From Thermomicrobiales bacterium (GTDB taxonomy: Bacteria; Chloroflexota; Chloroflexia; Thermomicrobiales; UBA6265): a DNA stretch of 6,187 bases. The stretch spans positions 1 through 6,187 of the forward strand of contig JAICJJ010000184.1 in assembly GCA_025928535.1 (NCBI GenBank), read 5' to 3'. The notes below the pieces were generated by a model. That model saw only the letters and a program-made list of their open reading frames with translations. It ran no database searches and was not told the DNA's origin. Position 1 is the first letter of the stretch; the number at the start of each line of letters is the position of its first letter. Position numbers and translations under genes: made by a program. Below, one piece after another: positions 1-5,544 of the stretch.

Positions 1-1
1 C

Positions 2-220
2 GGCATCGCGGTGGTCTTTCTGCCGTTCCGCGCGCCTGAGTTGATGCCGCTGGAGGAACTCTGGCGTGGGCTCAAGCAAACCGTCGCCGCCAACCGCGGC
101 GACGCCTCAATGGAGGAGTTGGCCGAGCGCGCCCTCGCTTGGCTCGACGCCATGCCCGACGCCGAGCGCCACCGCCGGTGCGGCCTTGATTCCTCCAAGT
201 TCGACTGGCTATCTACTTAG
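2..220 (+). CDS. IS630-type DDE transposase, C-terminal fragment (5' end outside window)
   Basis: About 72 residues are visible, open from the left window edge to a TAG stop. The frame continues upstream of the first possible start (a GTG at 11), so this is the tail of a longer gene. The stretch FLPFRAPELMPLEELWRGLK matches the final catalytic block of IS630/Tc1-like transposases (usual form LPPYSPELNPIEELW..LK). The glutamate after MPL is expected to be the third acidic residue of the DDE triad. The family consensus Asn before P[IL]E is replaced by Met here. The tail ends in a short aromatic motif (SSKFDWLST), as in related transposases. The enzyme would cut and join the ends of its own element at TA targets. 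Whether the gene is intact cannot be judged, because the first two catalytic Asp residues lie outside the window. The stop overlaps the stop of the convergent aminotransferase gene, leaving no room for a separate terminal inverted repeat. Confidence 0.85.
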   Translation, partial: GIAVVFLPFRAPELMPLEELWRGLKQTVAANRGDASMEELAERALAWLDAMPDAERHRRCGLDSSKFDWLST

Positions 221-1584
221 ACTGACGCGGGCGCCTTCGCGTTGAGTTCCTCCGCGACCGCGACGAGGCTGGCGTCGAGAATCGCGATCAGGTCATCGAC
301 CTGATCGCACGAAATCGTGAGCGGCGGCGCATAGAGGAGATGGTCGCCATCGATCCCGTCCGCCGTTCCCGCGCCGGGATAGGAGACGAGCCCGCGCTCC
401 AATGTCGCCGCGCCGACCCGGCGGCCGACATTCCATTCCCGCGGAAAGGGCGCTTTCGTTTCCCGATCGCGCACGAACTCAACGCCGAGCAGCAACCCGA
501 GCCCCCGGACGTCGCCGATCATCGCGTGCCGATCGCGCAGGTCCCGAAGGCGCTCGAGAAAATAGGCTCCGACTCGCGCCGCATTGTCGACCAGATGATG
601 GTCGGCGATGTAGCGCAACACCGCGGCGCCCGCCGCGCATGACAGCGGATTGCCCGACGCCGTGTGCCCGATCACGAACGAGCCGCGTCGCTGCCGCGCT
701 TCGGCCACGAATTCCGGTTTCGCCAGCACCGCGCCGAGCGGCGCGTACCCGCCGCTGATTCCCTTGGCGCAGGCGATCAGGTCCGGCGACACGTCCCAAT
801 GCTCCATCGCGAAGTTGCGTCCGGTCCGGCCGAATCCGGTCATCACCTCGTCAGCGATGAAAACGACATCGTGGCGATCGCAGATTTCGCGAATGCGGGC
901 GAAATAGCCGTCGGTCGCGGCGACCGCCCCGATCGTCGCGCCGACGGCTGGTTCGGCGATGAAGGCGGCGACGTTTTCCGGCCCGAGTTGACGGATCGTC
1001 CGCTCGAGTTGATCCGCGCAGGTCAGGTCGCAGCCCGGACACCGCGGATTGACCCAGCAGCGATACGGAAAGCACGGCGGGATATGTTCCGCGGCGGGGA
1101 GCGCAAGGCCATACGGCCGCCGTCGGCCGGCGTTGCCGCCGTATCCGAGCGCGCCCAGCGTCGCGCCATGGAACGACATCCAGCGGCCGATCACGATTTG
1201 CTTCGACGACCGTCCGCGATCTCGCTGGTGCTGGAGCGCCATCTTGACCGCGTTTTCGGTCGCTTCCGATCCGCCCGACACGAACCAGACCTTGCTGAAG
1301 CCGGCCGGCGCGAATTCCTCGACGATCGTCCGGGCGCACGCTTCGATCGGTTCGGTCGTGAACGCATGGGTCGGCGCATAGGCGAGCGTGCGCGCCTGAT
1401 GGGCGATCGCGTCGGCGACTTCCGGCACGCCGTGGCCGATCGACGTCACCGCCGCCGATCCGCCGGAGCCGTCGATGTAGCGTCGGCCGTCGGCATCGAA
1501 CAGATAAATGCCTTCGCCACGGACGACCGTGGGATAGACCTTCGTCAGATCGCGATGAATGACGTTCGTGGCATCGGGGTCCAT
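217..1584 (-). CDS. Class III PLP-dependent aminotransferase (aspartate aminotransferase family protein)
   Basis: The 455-residue protein has full length for fold-type I, class III aminotransferases. Visible landmarks are the GSEA phosphate-binding loop at 105-108, FHG at 138-140 (ring stacking), an EP pair with Glu211, Asp245 in FIADEVMTGFGRTG (pyridine nitrogen), Lys274 in CAKGISGGYAPLG (Schiff-base lysine) and HTASGNPLSCAA from 307 (phosphate binding from the partner subunit). It should move an amino group from an amine or omega-amino acid to a 2-oxo acid in the cytoplasm; the substrate cannot be told. I chose the ATG at 1584 because homologues begin close to the HRDLTKVYP segment, an AAGGGGG site lies 12 bases upstream, and a promoter-like pair lies just beyond it. 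The frame stays open to an ATG at 1692, but that extension is low-complexity-looking and would start upstream of the promoter. Residues 171-189 hold five cysteines. The 3' end overlaps the transposase stop. It is divergent from the DUF1345 gene. Confidence 0.93.
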   Translation of the reverse strand: MDPDATNVIHRDLTKVYPTVVRGEGIYLFDADGRRYIDGSGGSAAVTSIGHGVPEVADAIAHQARTLAYAPTHAFTTEPIEACARTIVEEFAPAGFSKVWFVSGGSEATENAVKMALQHQRDRGRSSKQIVIGRWMSFHGATLGALGYGGNAGRRRPYGLALPAAEHIPPCFPYRCWVNPRCPGCDLTCADQLERTIRQLGPENVAAFIAEPAVGATIGAVAATDGYFARIREICDRHDVVFIADEVMTGFGRTGRNFAMEHWDVSPDLIACAKGISGGYAPLGAVLAKPEFVAEARQRRGSFVIGHTASGNPLSCAAGAAVLRYIADHHLVDNAARVGAYFLERLRDLRDRHAMIGDVRGLGLLLGVEFVRDRETKAPFPREWNVGRRVGAATLERGLVSYPGAGTADGIDGDHLLYAPPLTISCDQVDDLIAILDASLVAVAEELNAKAPASV

Positions 1585-1596
1585 CGGTCTCGCCAA

Positions 1597-1603
1597 CCCC
1601 CTT
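1597..1603 (-). promoter_or_regulatory. Ribosome-binding site of the aminotransferase gene
   Basis: Read on the minus strand this is AAGGGGG, 12 bases before the ATG at 1584. The spacing is a little long, but no comparable site precedes the upstream in-frame ATG at 1692, so it supports the shorter protein. Confidence 0.45.
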
Positions 1604-1614
1604 GTGCACCGGGC

Positions 1615-1646
1615 ATTGTAGGGCCGATTCGGGCTGGCTTCGTCAA
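1615..1646 (-). promoter_or_regulatory. Sigma70-like promoter for the aminotransferase gene
   Basis: On the minus strand TTGACG (1646-1641) is followed after 20 bases by TACAAT (1620-1615). Each hexamer matches five of six consensus positions, but the spacer is longer than the usual 16-18. Transcription would begin near 1608, giving a leader of about 24 bases that contains the AAGGGGG site and the ATG at 1584. The positional fit is good; the spacer is the main reason for doubt. Confidence 0.4.
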
Positions 1647-1659
1647 CGGCCACGGAGCG

Positions 1660-1668
1660 TGCTAGAGT
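1660..1668 (+). promoter_or_regulatory. Possible extended -10 element for the DUF1345 gene
   Basis: TGCTAGAGT combines a TGn extension with TAGAGT, which matches four of six -10 positions. No good -35 hexamer lies 16-18 bases upstream. It sits in the divergent intergenic region about 47 bases before the chosen start, where a promoter is needed. A separate TTGACA at 1686-1691 has no convincing -10 partner. Confidence 0.25.
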
Positions 1669-1715
1669 CGATCCGGTCGCCGGCATTGACATGGCGGCGA
1701 CCGGGGGCGCCGATC

Positions 1716-2453
1716 ATGGGCAAACCGGGCGGAGCGCCGCGAAGCGTCGGCGCGACGCGCGAAAAGATGTCGAACGCATCAGATGACAGCGGCCATATGG
1801 CGACCGGCGTTCCCGGCGGCCAGGTGGTCCGTGGCTGGCTGATCGCCATCGCATGTGGCCTGGTCGCGCTGATCGTGTCGCCGCGAGACGCCGGTCCGGC
1901 GTTGCGTCTGCTGTTCGGCTGGGACATTGCGATCTTCGTCGTCGTCGGTCTGCAATGGAAGCGGATTCTGCGCTCGACCGCCGAACGCTGCCGAATGCAA
2001 TCGGAGCAGGACGACCCGGGCGATGTCGGACTGCTGCTGGTCTCGCTCGCCACCAGCGTCACGAGTCTCGTCGCCGCGGTCCTCGTCCTCGCCCAGCCCC
2101 AGCGCTTCTCGTCGAACGTGTACGCCACGGCCGGTCCCTGGCTCGTCATCGGTTCCATTGTCGGCGGCTGGTTTCTGATGCAGACCGCCTTCACCTTCCA
2201 TTACGCACGCCAGTATTACGGCGGCGCCGACGACGAGCCGGGCGGCATCGAATTTCTCGGCGGCCCGCCGGACGATCTCGATTTCGCCTATTTTGCGTTT
2301 GGCATCGGCGTTGCCTTTCAGGTCGCCGATCTTTCGGTGACGTCGCGCCAGATTCGGCGAACGGTGTTGCTTCAGTCCGTCCTGTCATTCGCGTACAGCG
2401 CGGCGATTCTGGCGCTGATGATCAACCTGGTCGCCAATCACCTCGGCGGCTGA
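1716..2453 (+). CDS. DUF1345 family integral membrane protein
   Basis: A 245-residue protein from the ATG at 1716. About six hydrophobic segments are visible: GWLIAIACGLVALIVSP, LLFGWDIAIFVVVGL, GLLLVSLATSVTSLVAAVLVL, WLVIGSIVGGWFLMQTAF, FAYFAFGIGVAFQVADL and VLSFAYSAAILALMINLV. The signatures TFHYARQYY, DFAYFAFGIGVAFQVADLSV and TSRQIRRTVLLQSVLSF are typical of DUF1345, a bacterial inner-membrane family of unknown function. The start is uncertain: 1716 has GGGGG eight bases upstream, while the ATG at 1767 gives a 228-residue form nearer the usual family N-terminus but has no clear Shine-Dalgarno site. The frame also opens further upstream to 1602, which would overlap the aminotransferase promoter region and adds no family-like sequence. 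It is divergent from the aminotransferase and convergent with the LUD gene, so it is probably its own transcription unit. Confidence 0.88.
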   Translation: MGKPGGAPRSVGATREKMSNASDDSGHMATGVPGGQVVRGWLIAIACGLVALIVSPRDAGPALRLLFGWDIAIFVVVGLQWKRILRSTAERCRMQSEQDDPGDVGLLLVSLATSVTSLVAAVLVLAQPQRFSSNVYATAGPWLVIGSIVGGWFLMQTAFTFHYARQYYGGADDEPGGIEFLGGPPDDLDFAYFAFGIGVAFQVADLSVTSRQIRRTVLLQSVLSFAYSAAILALMINLVANHLGG

Positions 2454-2487
2454 ACGCGTCCGGCGGACCCGGCATCGATGCGACGCT

Positions 2488-3027
2488 TCAATCGAGGCGA
2501 TCGACGAAGAGGACGAAGACGCGGCCCGGTCCCTGCACGCCGACCGTCAGCACGCGTTCGATGTCCGCGGTGCGGCTTGGGCCAGTCACGAGCGTGGCCA
2601 TGCCGACGGGTCGGCGCGCCGCCTCGCGCAGCGCGGGCGCGGCGTCGTCGAGCGACGGGACGAGGGCATCGAGCGGCGTGACGATGATCTGCGCCAGAGA
2701 CAGCAACCCGATCGCCCGATCGCCGAGCGTGGCTTCCGCCAGCAAGACCGAGCCGGTTTCCGCGACCGCCATCCGGCCCAGGCTCACGCCGAGCGGCGCG
2801 TCGCGCGCCTCGTCCGGTCCCGCCGGCGTGGCGACCGCGACGCCGGCTGCGGCGAGGCCGGCGGCCATCCCCGGGGCGACCCCCAGCAACTCCGCGGACG
2901 CCAGCAAGCCATCGGTTTCGAGTTCGTCAGCGATCCCGGCGATCCAGATCGCTGCCGCCGCGCCGTCTTCGACGCGGCCGATCCGAACGCCGACCACCTC
3001 GGCCCGCGCCGTGAATTCCGCCAGCAA
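2488..3027 (-). CDS. LUD domain protein (LutC/YkgG-like)
   Basis: The 179 residues show the LUD pattern of the LutC/YkgG group: LGRMAVAETGSVLLAE in the middle, then IIVTPLDALVPSLDDA, then TLVTGPSRTADIERVLTVGVQGPGRVFVLFVD at the C-terminus. LutC acts with LutA and LutB in oxidising L-lactate to pyruvate; many stand-alone LUD proteins have no assigned role. No lutA or lutB is present in this window. The start is unsure: the TTG at 3027 is the first canonical start inside the conserved region, but the frame runs open upstream through a CTG at 3075 and into the end of the dehydratase gene with no ATG or GTG. Homologues usually have several residues before LLAEFTARAEVVG, so the CTG at 3075 (195 residues) is a reasonable alternative. 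It lies 68 bases after the dehydratase stop (69 bases shorter or overlapping if the start is upstream) and is probably last in that transcript. Confidence 0.8.
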   Translation of the reverse strand: MLAEFTARAEVVGVRIGRVEDGAAAAIWIAGIADELETDGLLASAELLGVAPGMAAGLAAAGVAVATPAGPDEARDAPLGVSLGRMAVAETGSVLLAEATLGDRAIGLLSLAQIIVTPLDALVPSLDDAAPALREAARRPVGMATLVTGPSRTADIERVLTVGVQGPGRVFVLFVDRLD

Positions 3028-3095
3028 GACCTCGACGCCGACCGCCTCGGTCGCCGCCGCGCCGGTCGGCTCCAGTCGCTCGTCGGCGGAGTCGG

Positions 3096-4703
3096 CTACA
3101 ACATCGCTCCGAGAATCCAGGGATTGAACTCCTCTTCGCCGACGCCGGCCTGCTCGCTCTTGCTCGGTTCGCCGGAGGCGACCGCCAGAATCTTTTCGAA
3201 GATTTCCTGTCCCAGGTCGTCGAGGGTCACGCCGTCCAGCACCTTGCCGGCATTGATGTCCATGTCCGGCTCCTGGTTGGCGTAGAGCGTCGAGTTGGTG
3301 GCGATCTTGATCGAGGGCGCCGGCTTGAACCCGAACGCCGACCCCCTACCGGTCGTGAAGACGACGATATTGCAGCCGCCCGCGACCTGCCCCGTCACCG
3401 ACACCGGATCATAGCCCGGCGTGTCCATGTGGACGAAGCCCCGTTCGGTGACCCGCTCGCCATAGCCGGCGACCTGATTCAGCGGCGTGGAACCCGCCTT
3501 GGCGATCGCGCCGAGCGATTTTTCGAAGATCGTCGTCAAGCCGCCCAACTTGTTGCCGGGGGCTGGGTTGTTGTCGATCGTCGCGCCGAATTTGGCGGTG
3601 TAGTCTTCCCACCAGTAAATGCGGTCGATCAACGCTTGCGCCACCGCTTCATCTTTCGCCCGCCGGGTCAGCAGATGCTCGCCGCCGTAGACCTCCGTCG
3701 TCTCGCCGAGCACGACCGTGCCGCCTTGCCGCACGATTTCGTCCGCCGCCTTGCCGAGCCCCGGATTCGCGGTCACCCCCGACCAACCATCGGAGCCGCC
3801 GCATTGCAGCGCCACGACCAATTCCGACGCCGGAATCGGCTCGCGGGTCGCTTCGTTGGCCAGCGGCAAGATTTGCTCGATCGCCGCGATTCCCGCTTCG
3901 ACCGTTTTCTGGAAACCGCCGTCTTGCTGGATCGTCAGGACCAGCGGCCGGTGTCCGTTGCCGAGTCCGGTCGAGTCGATCAGATCGTCCGGCTGATTGA
4001 CTTCGCAGCCGAGGCTGAGGATGACGTAGCCGGCGACGTTCGGGTGGTCGACGATCCCCGCCATCGTCCGCTGCAACACGCCGAGATCGGACGACCCGTA
4101 GTGCGCGCCGCAACCGCCTTTGGTCGGAAAGCCGACGACGCCATCGACGTTGGGATACTGTTTCATCACCTCCGGGTCGCGGAAGTGATCGACGATGCGC
4201 CGCGTCGCCGACGACGAGCAGTTGACCGAGGCGAGGACGGCGACATAGTTGCGGGTGCCCACCCGGCCATCTTTCCGCCGAAAGCCCATGAACATCCGGC
4301 GTTCGGCGTCCGGCCGCATCTCCACCGGCGTATATTCGCTGCAAAAGGCGTAGTCGAGTTCGAGACCTTGGCCGACCGAGAGATTGTGGCTATGGACGTG
4401 CGCGCCCTTGGCGATGTCTTGCGTCGCGAAGCCGATGATCTGCCCGTAGCGCCGCACCTCGCCGCCGGCCGGAATGTCGCGCATGGCGATCTTGTGGCCG
4501 GGCGGGATCATTTGGCTCACGCGCACGTCGCCATCGGCCGTTTTCAGGATCGTTCGCGGCAAGAGCGGCTGTTTGGCGATCGCGACCGCGTCGGTCGGGT
4601 TGAGCAACACGGCGACCGACGCCAGATCGACCGGCTCGGCCGGCGCTTTCCCGAGGAGGTTGATCCCGTCGCCCGGGCGCGCCGATTGCGGCATCATCGT
4701 CAT
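3096..4703 (-). CDS. UxaA-family altronate/galactarate-type dehydratase
   Basis: A complete 535-residue protein with both halves of the family. Residues of about 35-107 form the SAF-like N-terminal domain (RDIPAGGEVRRYGQIIGFATQDIAKGAHVHSHNL). Residues of about 137-535 form the dehydratase body, with FMGFRRKDGRVGTRNYVAV (138-156), SVNCS (159-163), GGCGAHYG (196-203), LGCEVNQ (231-237), CGGSDGWSGVTANPGLG (301-317), GETTEVYGGEHLL (333-345), DTPGYDPVSVTGQVAGGCN (427-445) and FTTGRGSAFGFKPAPSIK (449-466). UxaA converts D-altronate to 2-keto-3-deoxygluconate and water; the related GarD acts on galactarate. The two-domain single-chain form fits either, and motifs alone do not settle the substrate. 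The ATG at 4703 is fixed by AAGGAG six bases upstream. An extra leader of about 30 residues precedes the SAF domain. It follows rbsD by 182 bases and precedes the LUD gene. Confidence 0.93.
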   Translation of the reverse strand: MTMMPQSARPGDGINLLGKAPAEPVDLASVAVLLNPTDAVAIAKQPLLPRTILKTADGDVRVSQMIPPGHKIAMRDIPAGGEVRRYGQIIGFATQDIAKGAHVHSHNLSVGQGLELDYAFCSEYTPVEMRPDAERRMFMGFRRKDGRVGTRNYVAVLASVNCSSSATRRIVDHFRDPEVMKQYPNVDGVVGFPTKGGCGAHYGSSDLGVLQRTMAGIVDHPNVAGYVILSLGCEVNQPDDLIDSTGLGNGHRPLVLTIQQDGGFQKTVEAGIAAIEQILPLANEATREPIPASELVVALQCGGSDGWSGVTANPGLGKAADEIVRQGGTVVLGETTEVYGGEHLLTRRAKDEAVAQALIDRIYWWEDYTAKFGATIDNNPAPGNKLGGLTTIFEKSLGAIAKAGSTPLNQVAGYGERVTERGFVHMDTPGYDPVSVTGQVAGGCNIVVFTTGRGSAFGFKPAPSIKIATNSTLYANQEPDMDINAGKVLDGVTLDDLGQEIFEKILAVASGEPSKSEQAGVGEEEFNPWILGAML

Positions 4704-4885
4704 CTCGATCTCCTTGCCGCGCGCCGCGGCCGCATGTCGTGCCTGGATGCTCGCCGTCCGCTGCGCCTACTCGGCGGACTGCCTGCGCAGTGGACGCCAT
4801 GGCGCTTGCGACGGCGGGCGTCTGCTGTCTCCGGCAATGATATCGCCACGGCGATGCATCTCGCCCAAGGCGGGTCGCGCGCCGA
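4704..4885. other. Intergenic gap between rbsD and the dehydratase gene
   Basis: This 182-base stretch is the only sizeable gap in the minus-strand gene set. I see no conserved coding sequence in it and no terminator with a run of T. An inverted repeat ACTGC-ctgc-GCAGT (4779-4792) is too short to call. It could hold a promoter or operator for the dehydratase, but no clear -35/-10 pair stands out on the minus strand. Confidence 0.4.
4710..4715 (-). promoter_or_regulatory. Strong Shine-Dalgarno site of the dehydratase gene
   Basis: On the minus strand this is AAGGAG with six bases before the ATG at 4703. It selects the first of three closely spaced ATG codons (residues 1, 3 and 4) and indicates that the gene is translated independently of rbsD. 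Confidence 0.8.
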
Positions 4886-5272
4886 TCAGCCGGAAACGAC
4901 GATGAGATTGGCGTAGGGGCAGGTGTCGCCGGTGCGAATCGTCGCTTTCGCGGTTTGGGCCAGCCGTTTCAGGTCGAGGTGCGACACGACCTGCAACGGG
5001 ATGTCGCCGAGCAACTCGCGCAACGCCGCGACGCGCTGCGGGCTGACGTCGATCATCTCCTGCGTGATGACGACGCGATCGATCTCGTACTCGGCGGCCA
5101 CGGCCCGCAGCACGTCGAGGGCGGTCGGCAGGTCGTCGATCAGCGCCAGGTCGATCCGTTCCGGTCCATCCGGCACGGGGAAACCGCGGTCGCAAATCGT
5201 GAAATAGTCGGTGTGACCCGTGCGCGACAGCAGCAAATTGATTTGCGGATGGAGGATGCCGCCTTTTTTCAT
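4886..5272 (-). CDS. rbsD: D-ribose pyranase RbsD
   Basis: A 128-residue cytoplasmic protein, close to the usual RbsD length (about 130). RbsD interconverts the beta-pyranose and beta-furanose forms of D-ribose so that ribokinase can use it. The residues I recall as active-site positions in Bacillus subtilis RbsD are at the same numbers here: His20 (in SRTGHTDYF), Asp28, His98, Lys102, Tyr120 and Asn122 (in TCPYANLIV). The N-terminal GGILHPQIN and C-terminal TGDTCPYANLIVVSG are family hallmarks and separate it from the related FucU mutarotases. The frame is open far upstream (to 5962), but that extension is an out-of-frame reading of the permease and small gene. The true start is the ATG at 5272, which overlaps the stop of the upstream small gene as ATGA. 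There is no strong ribosome-binding site of its own, which fits translational coupling. Confidence 0.95.
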   Translation of the reverse strand: MKKGGILHPQINLLLSRTGHTDYFTICDRGFPVPDGPERIDLALIDDLPTALDVLRAVAAEYEIDRVVITQEMIDVSPQRVAALRELLGDIPLQVVSHLDLKRLAQTAKATIRTGDTCPYANLIVVSG

Positions 5273-5517
5273 GGCGCGTTTTTCCCGGCCCGCTCCGCGG
5301 AACGTTCCGAGCCGCTGACATAGCGCGCTTTCTGATCGAGCGTGACCTGCTCGCGAAAGTCGGGTCGCGGCCGCTTCAGATACAAGACCGGGCCCGCCTC
5401 GGCGGCGCCGACGGCGACCAACTCCCAGCCGTCGGCGCCGAGCCGGTTCAACTCCGTCTCGGCCAGTCCAGGAGCGATCCGATATTCCCACGTCGGATGA
5501 TCGCGTCCGCTCACCAT
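5269..5517 (-). CDS. Small DUF4177-like protein
   Basis: From the ATG at 5517 it encodes 82 residues. The core WEYRIAPGLAETELNRLGADGWELVAVGAAEAGPVLYLKRP resembles the short DUF4177-type domain (WEY ... LN.LG..GWELV.V ... LKR), whose function is unknown. A charged tail rich in Arg, Glu and Ser follows. There is no signal peptide or membrane segment. The start is uncertain: GGGGAGG ends one base before the ATG at 5517, unusually close, and is better spaced for the GTG at 5514; a TTG at 5544 just after the permease stop lacks a ribosome-binding site. The gene sits between permease and rbsD, separated from the permease stop by fewer than 30 bases and overlapping rbsD by four, so it is almost certainly co-expressed with them. 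The family call rests on a motif read by eye. Confidence 0.7.
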   Translation of the reverse strand: MVSGRDHPTWEYRIAPGLAETELNRLGADGWELVAVGAAEAGPVLYLKRPRPDFREQVTLDQKARYVSGSERSAERAGKNAP

Positions 5518-5544
5518 GCCTCCCCGCCGCTGGCCGCCATTCAA

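Noticed and set aside
664..1665. Open plus-strand frame of 333 codons opposite the aminotransferase
   Set aside because: Arg- and Asp-rich composition without family motifs; it is the antisense shadow of a well-supported aminotransferase.
1585..1692. Longer aminotransferase starting at the ATG at 1692
   Set aside because: The additional 36 residues do not look like the family, and the start would lie upstream of the promoter-like hexamers and the AAGGGGG site.
2454..2487. Possible bidirectional terminator between the convergent DUF1345 and LUD genes
   Set aside because: Only a five-base stem (GCGTC 2456-2460 with GACGC 2482-2486) and a small GTCC/GGAC hairpin are present, with no T run on either strand.
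1853..3127. Open plus-strand frame of 424 codons spanning the DUF1345 and LUD genes
   Set aside because: It runs out of frame through one conserved gene and antisense through another; the product is Arg/Ser/Ala-rich with no domain.
4779..4792. Short inverted repeat ACTGC/GCAGT in the rbsD-dehydratase gap
   Set aside because: Five base pairs with a four-base loop is expected by chance and has no T tract or obvious operator symmetry beyond it.
3429..4916. Open plus-strand frame of 495 codons opposite the dehydratase gene
   Set aside because: It is rich in Arg, Asp and His with no recognisable domain and mirrors a clearly conserved minus-strand gene. Long antisense frames are expected at this G+C content.
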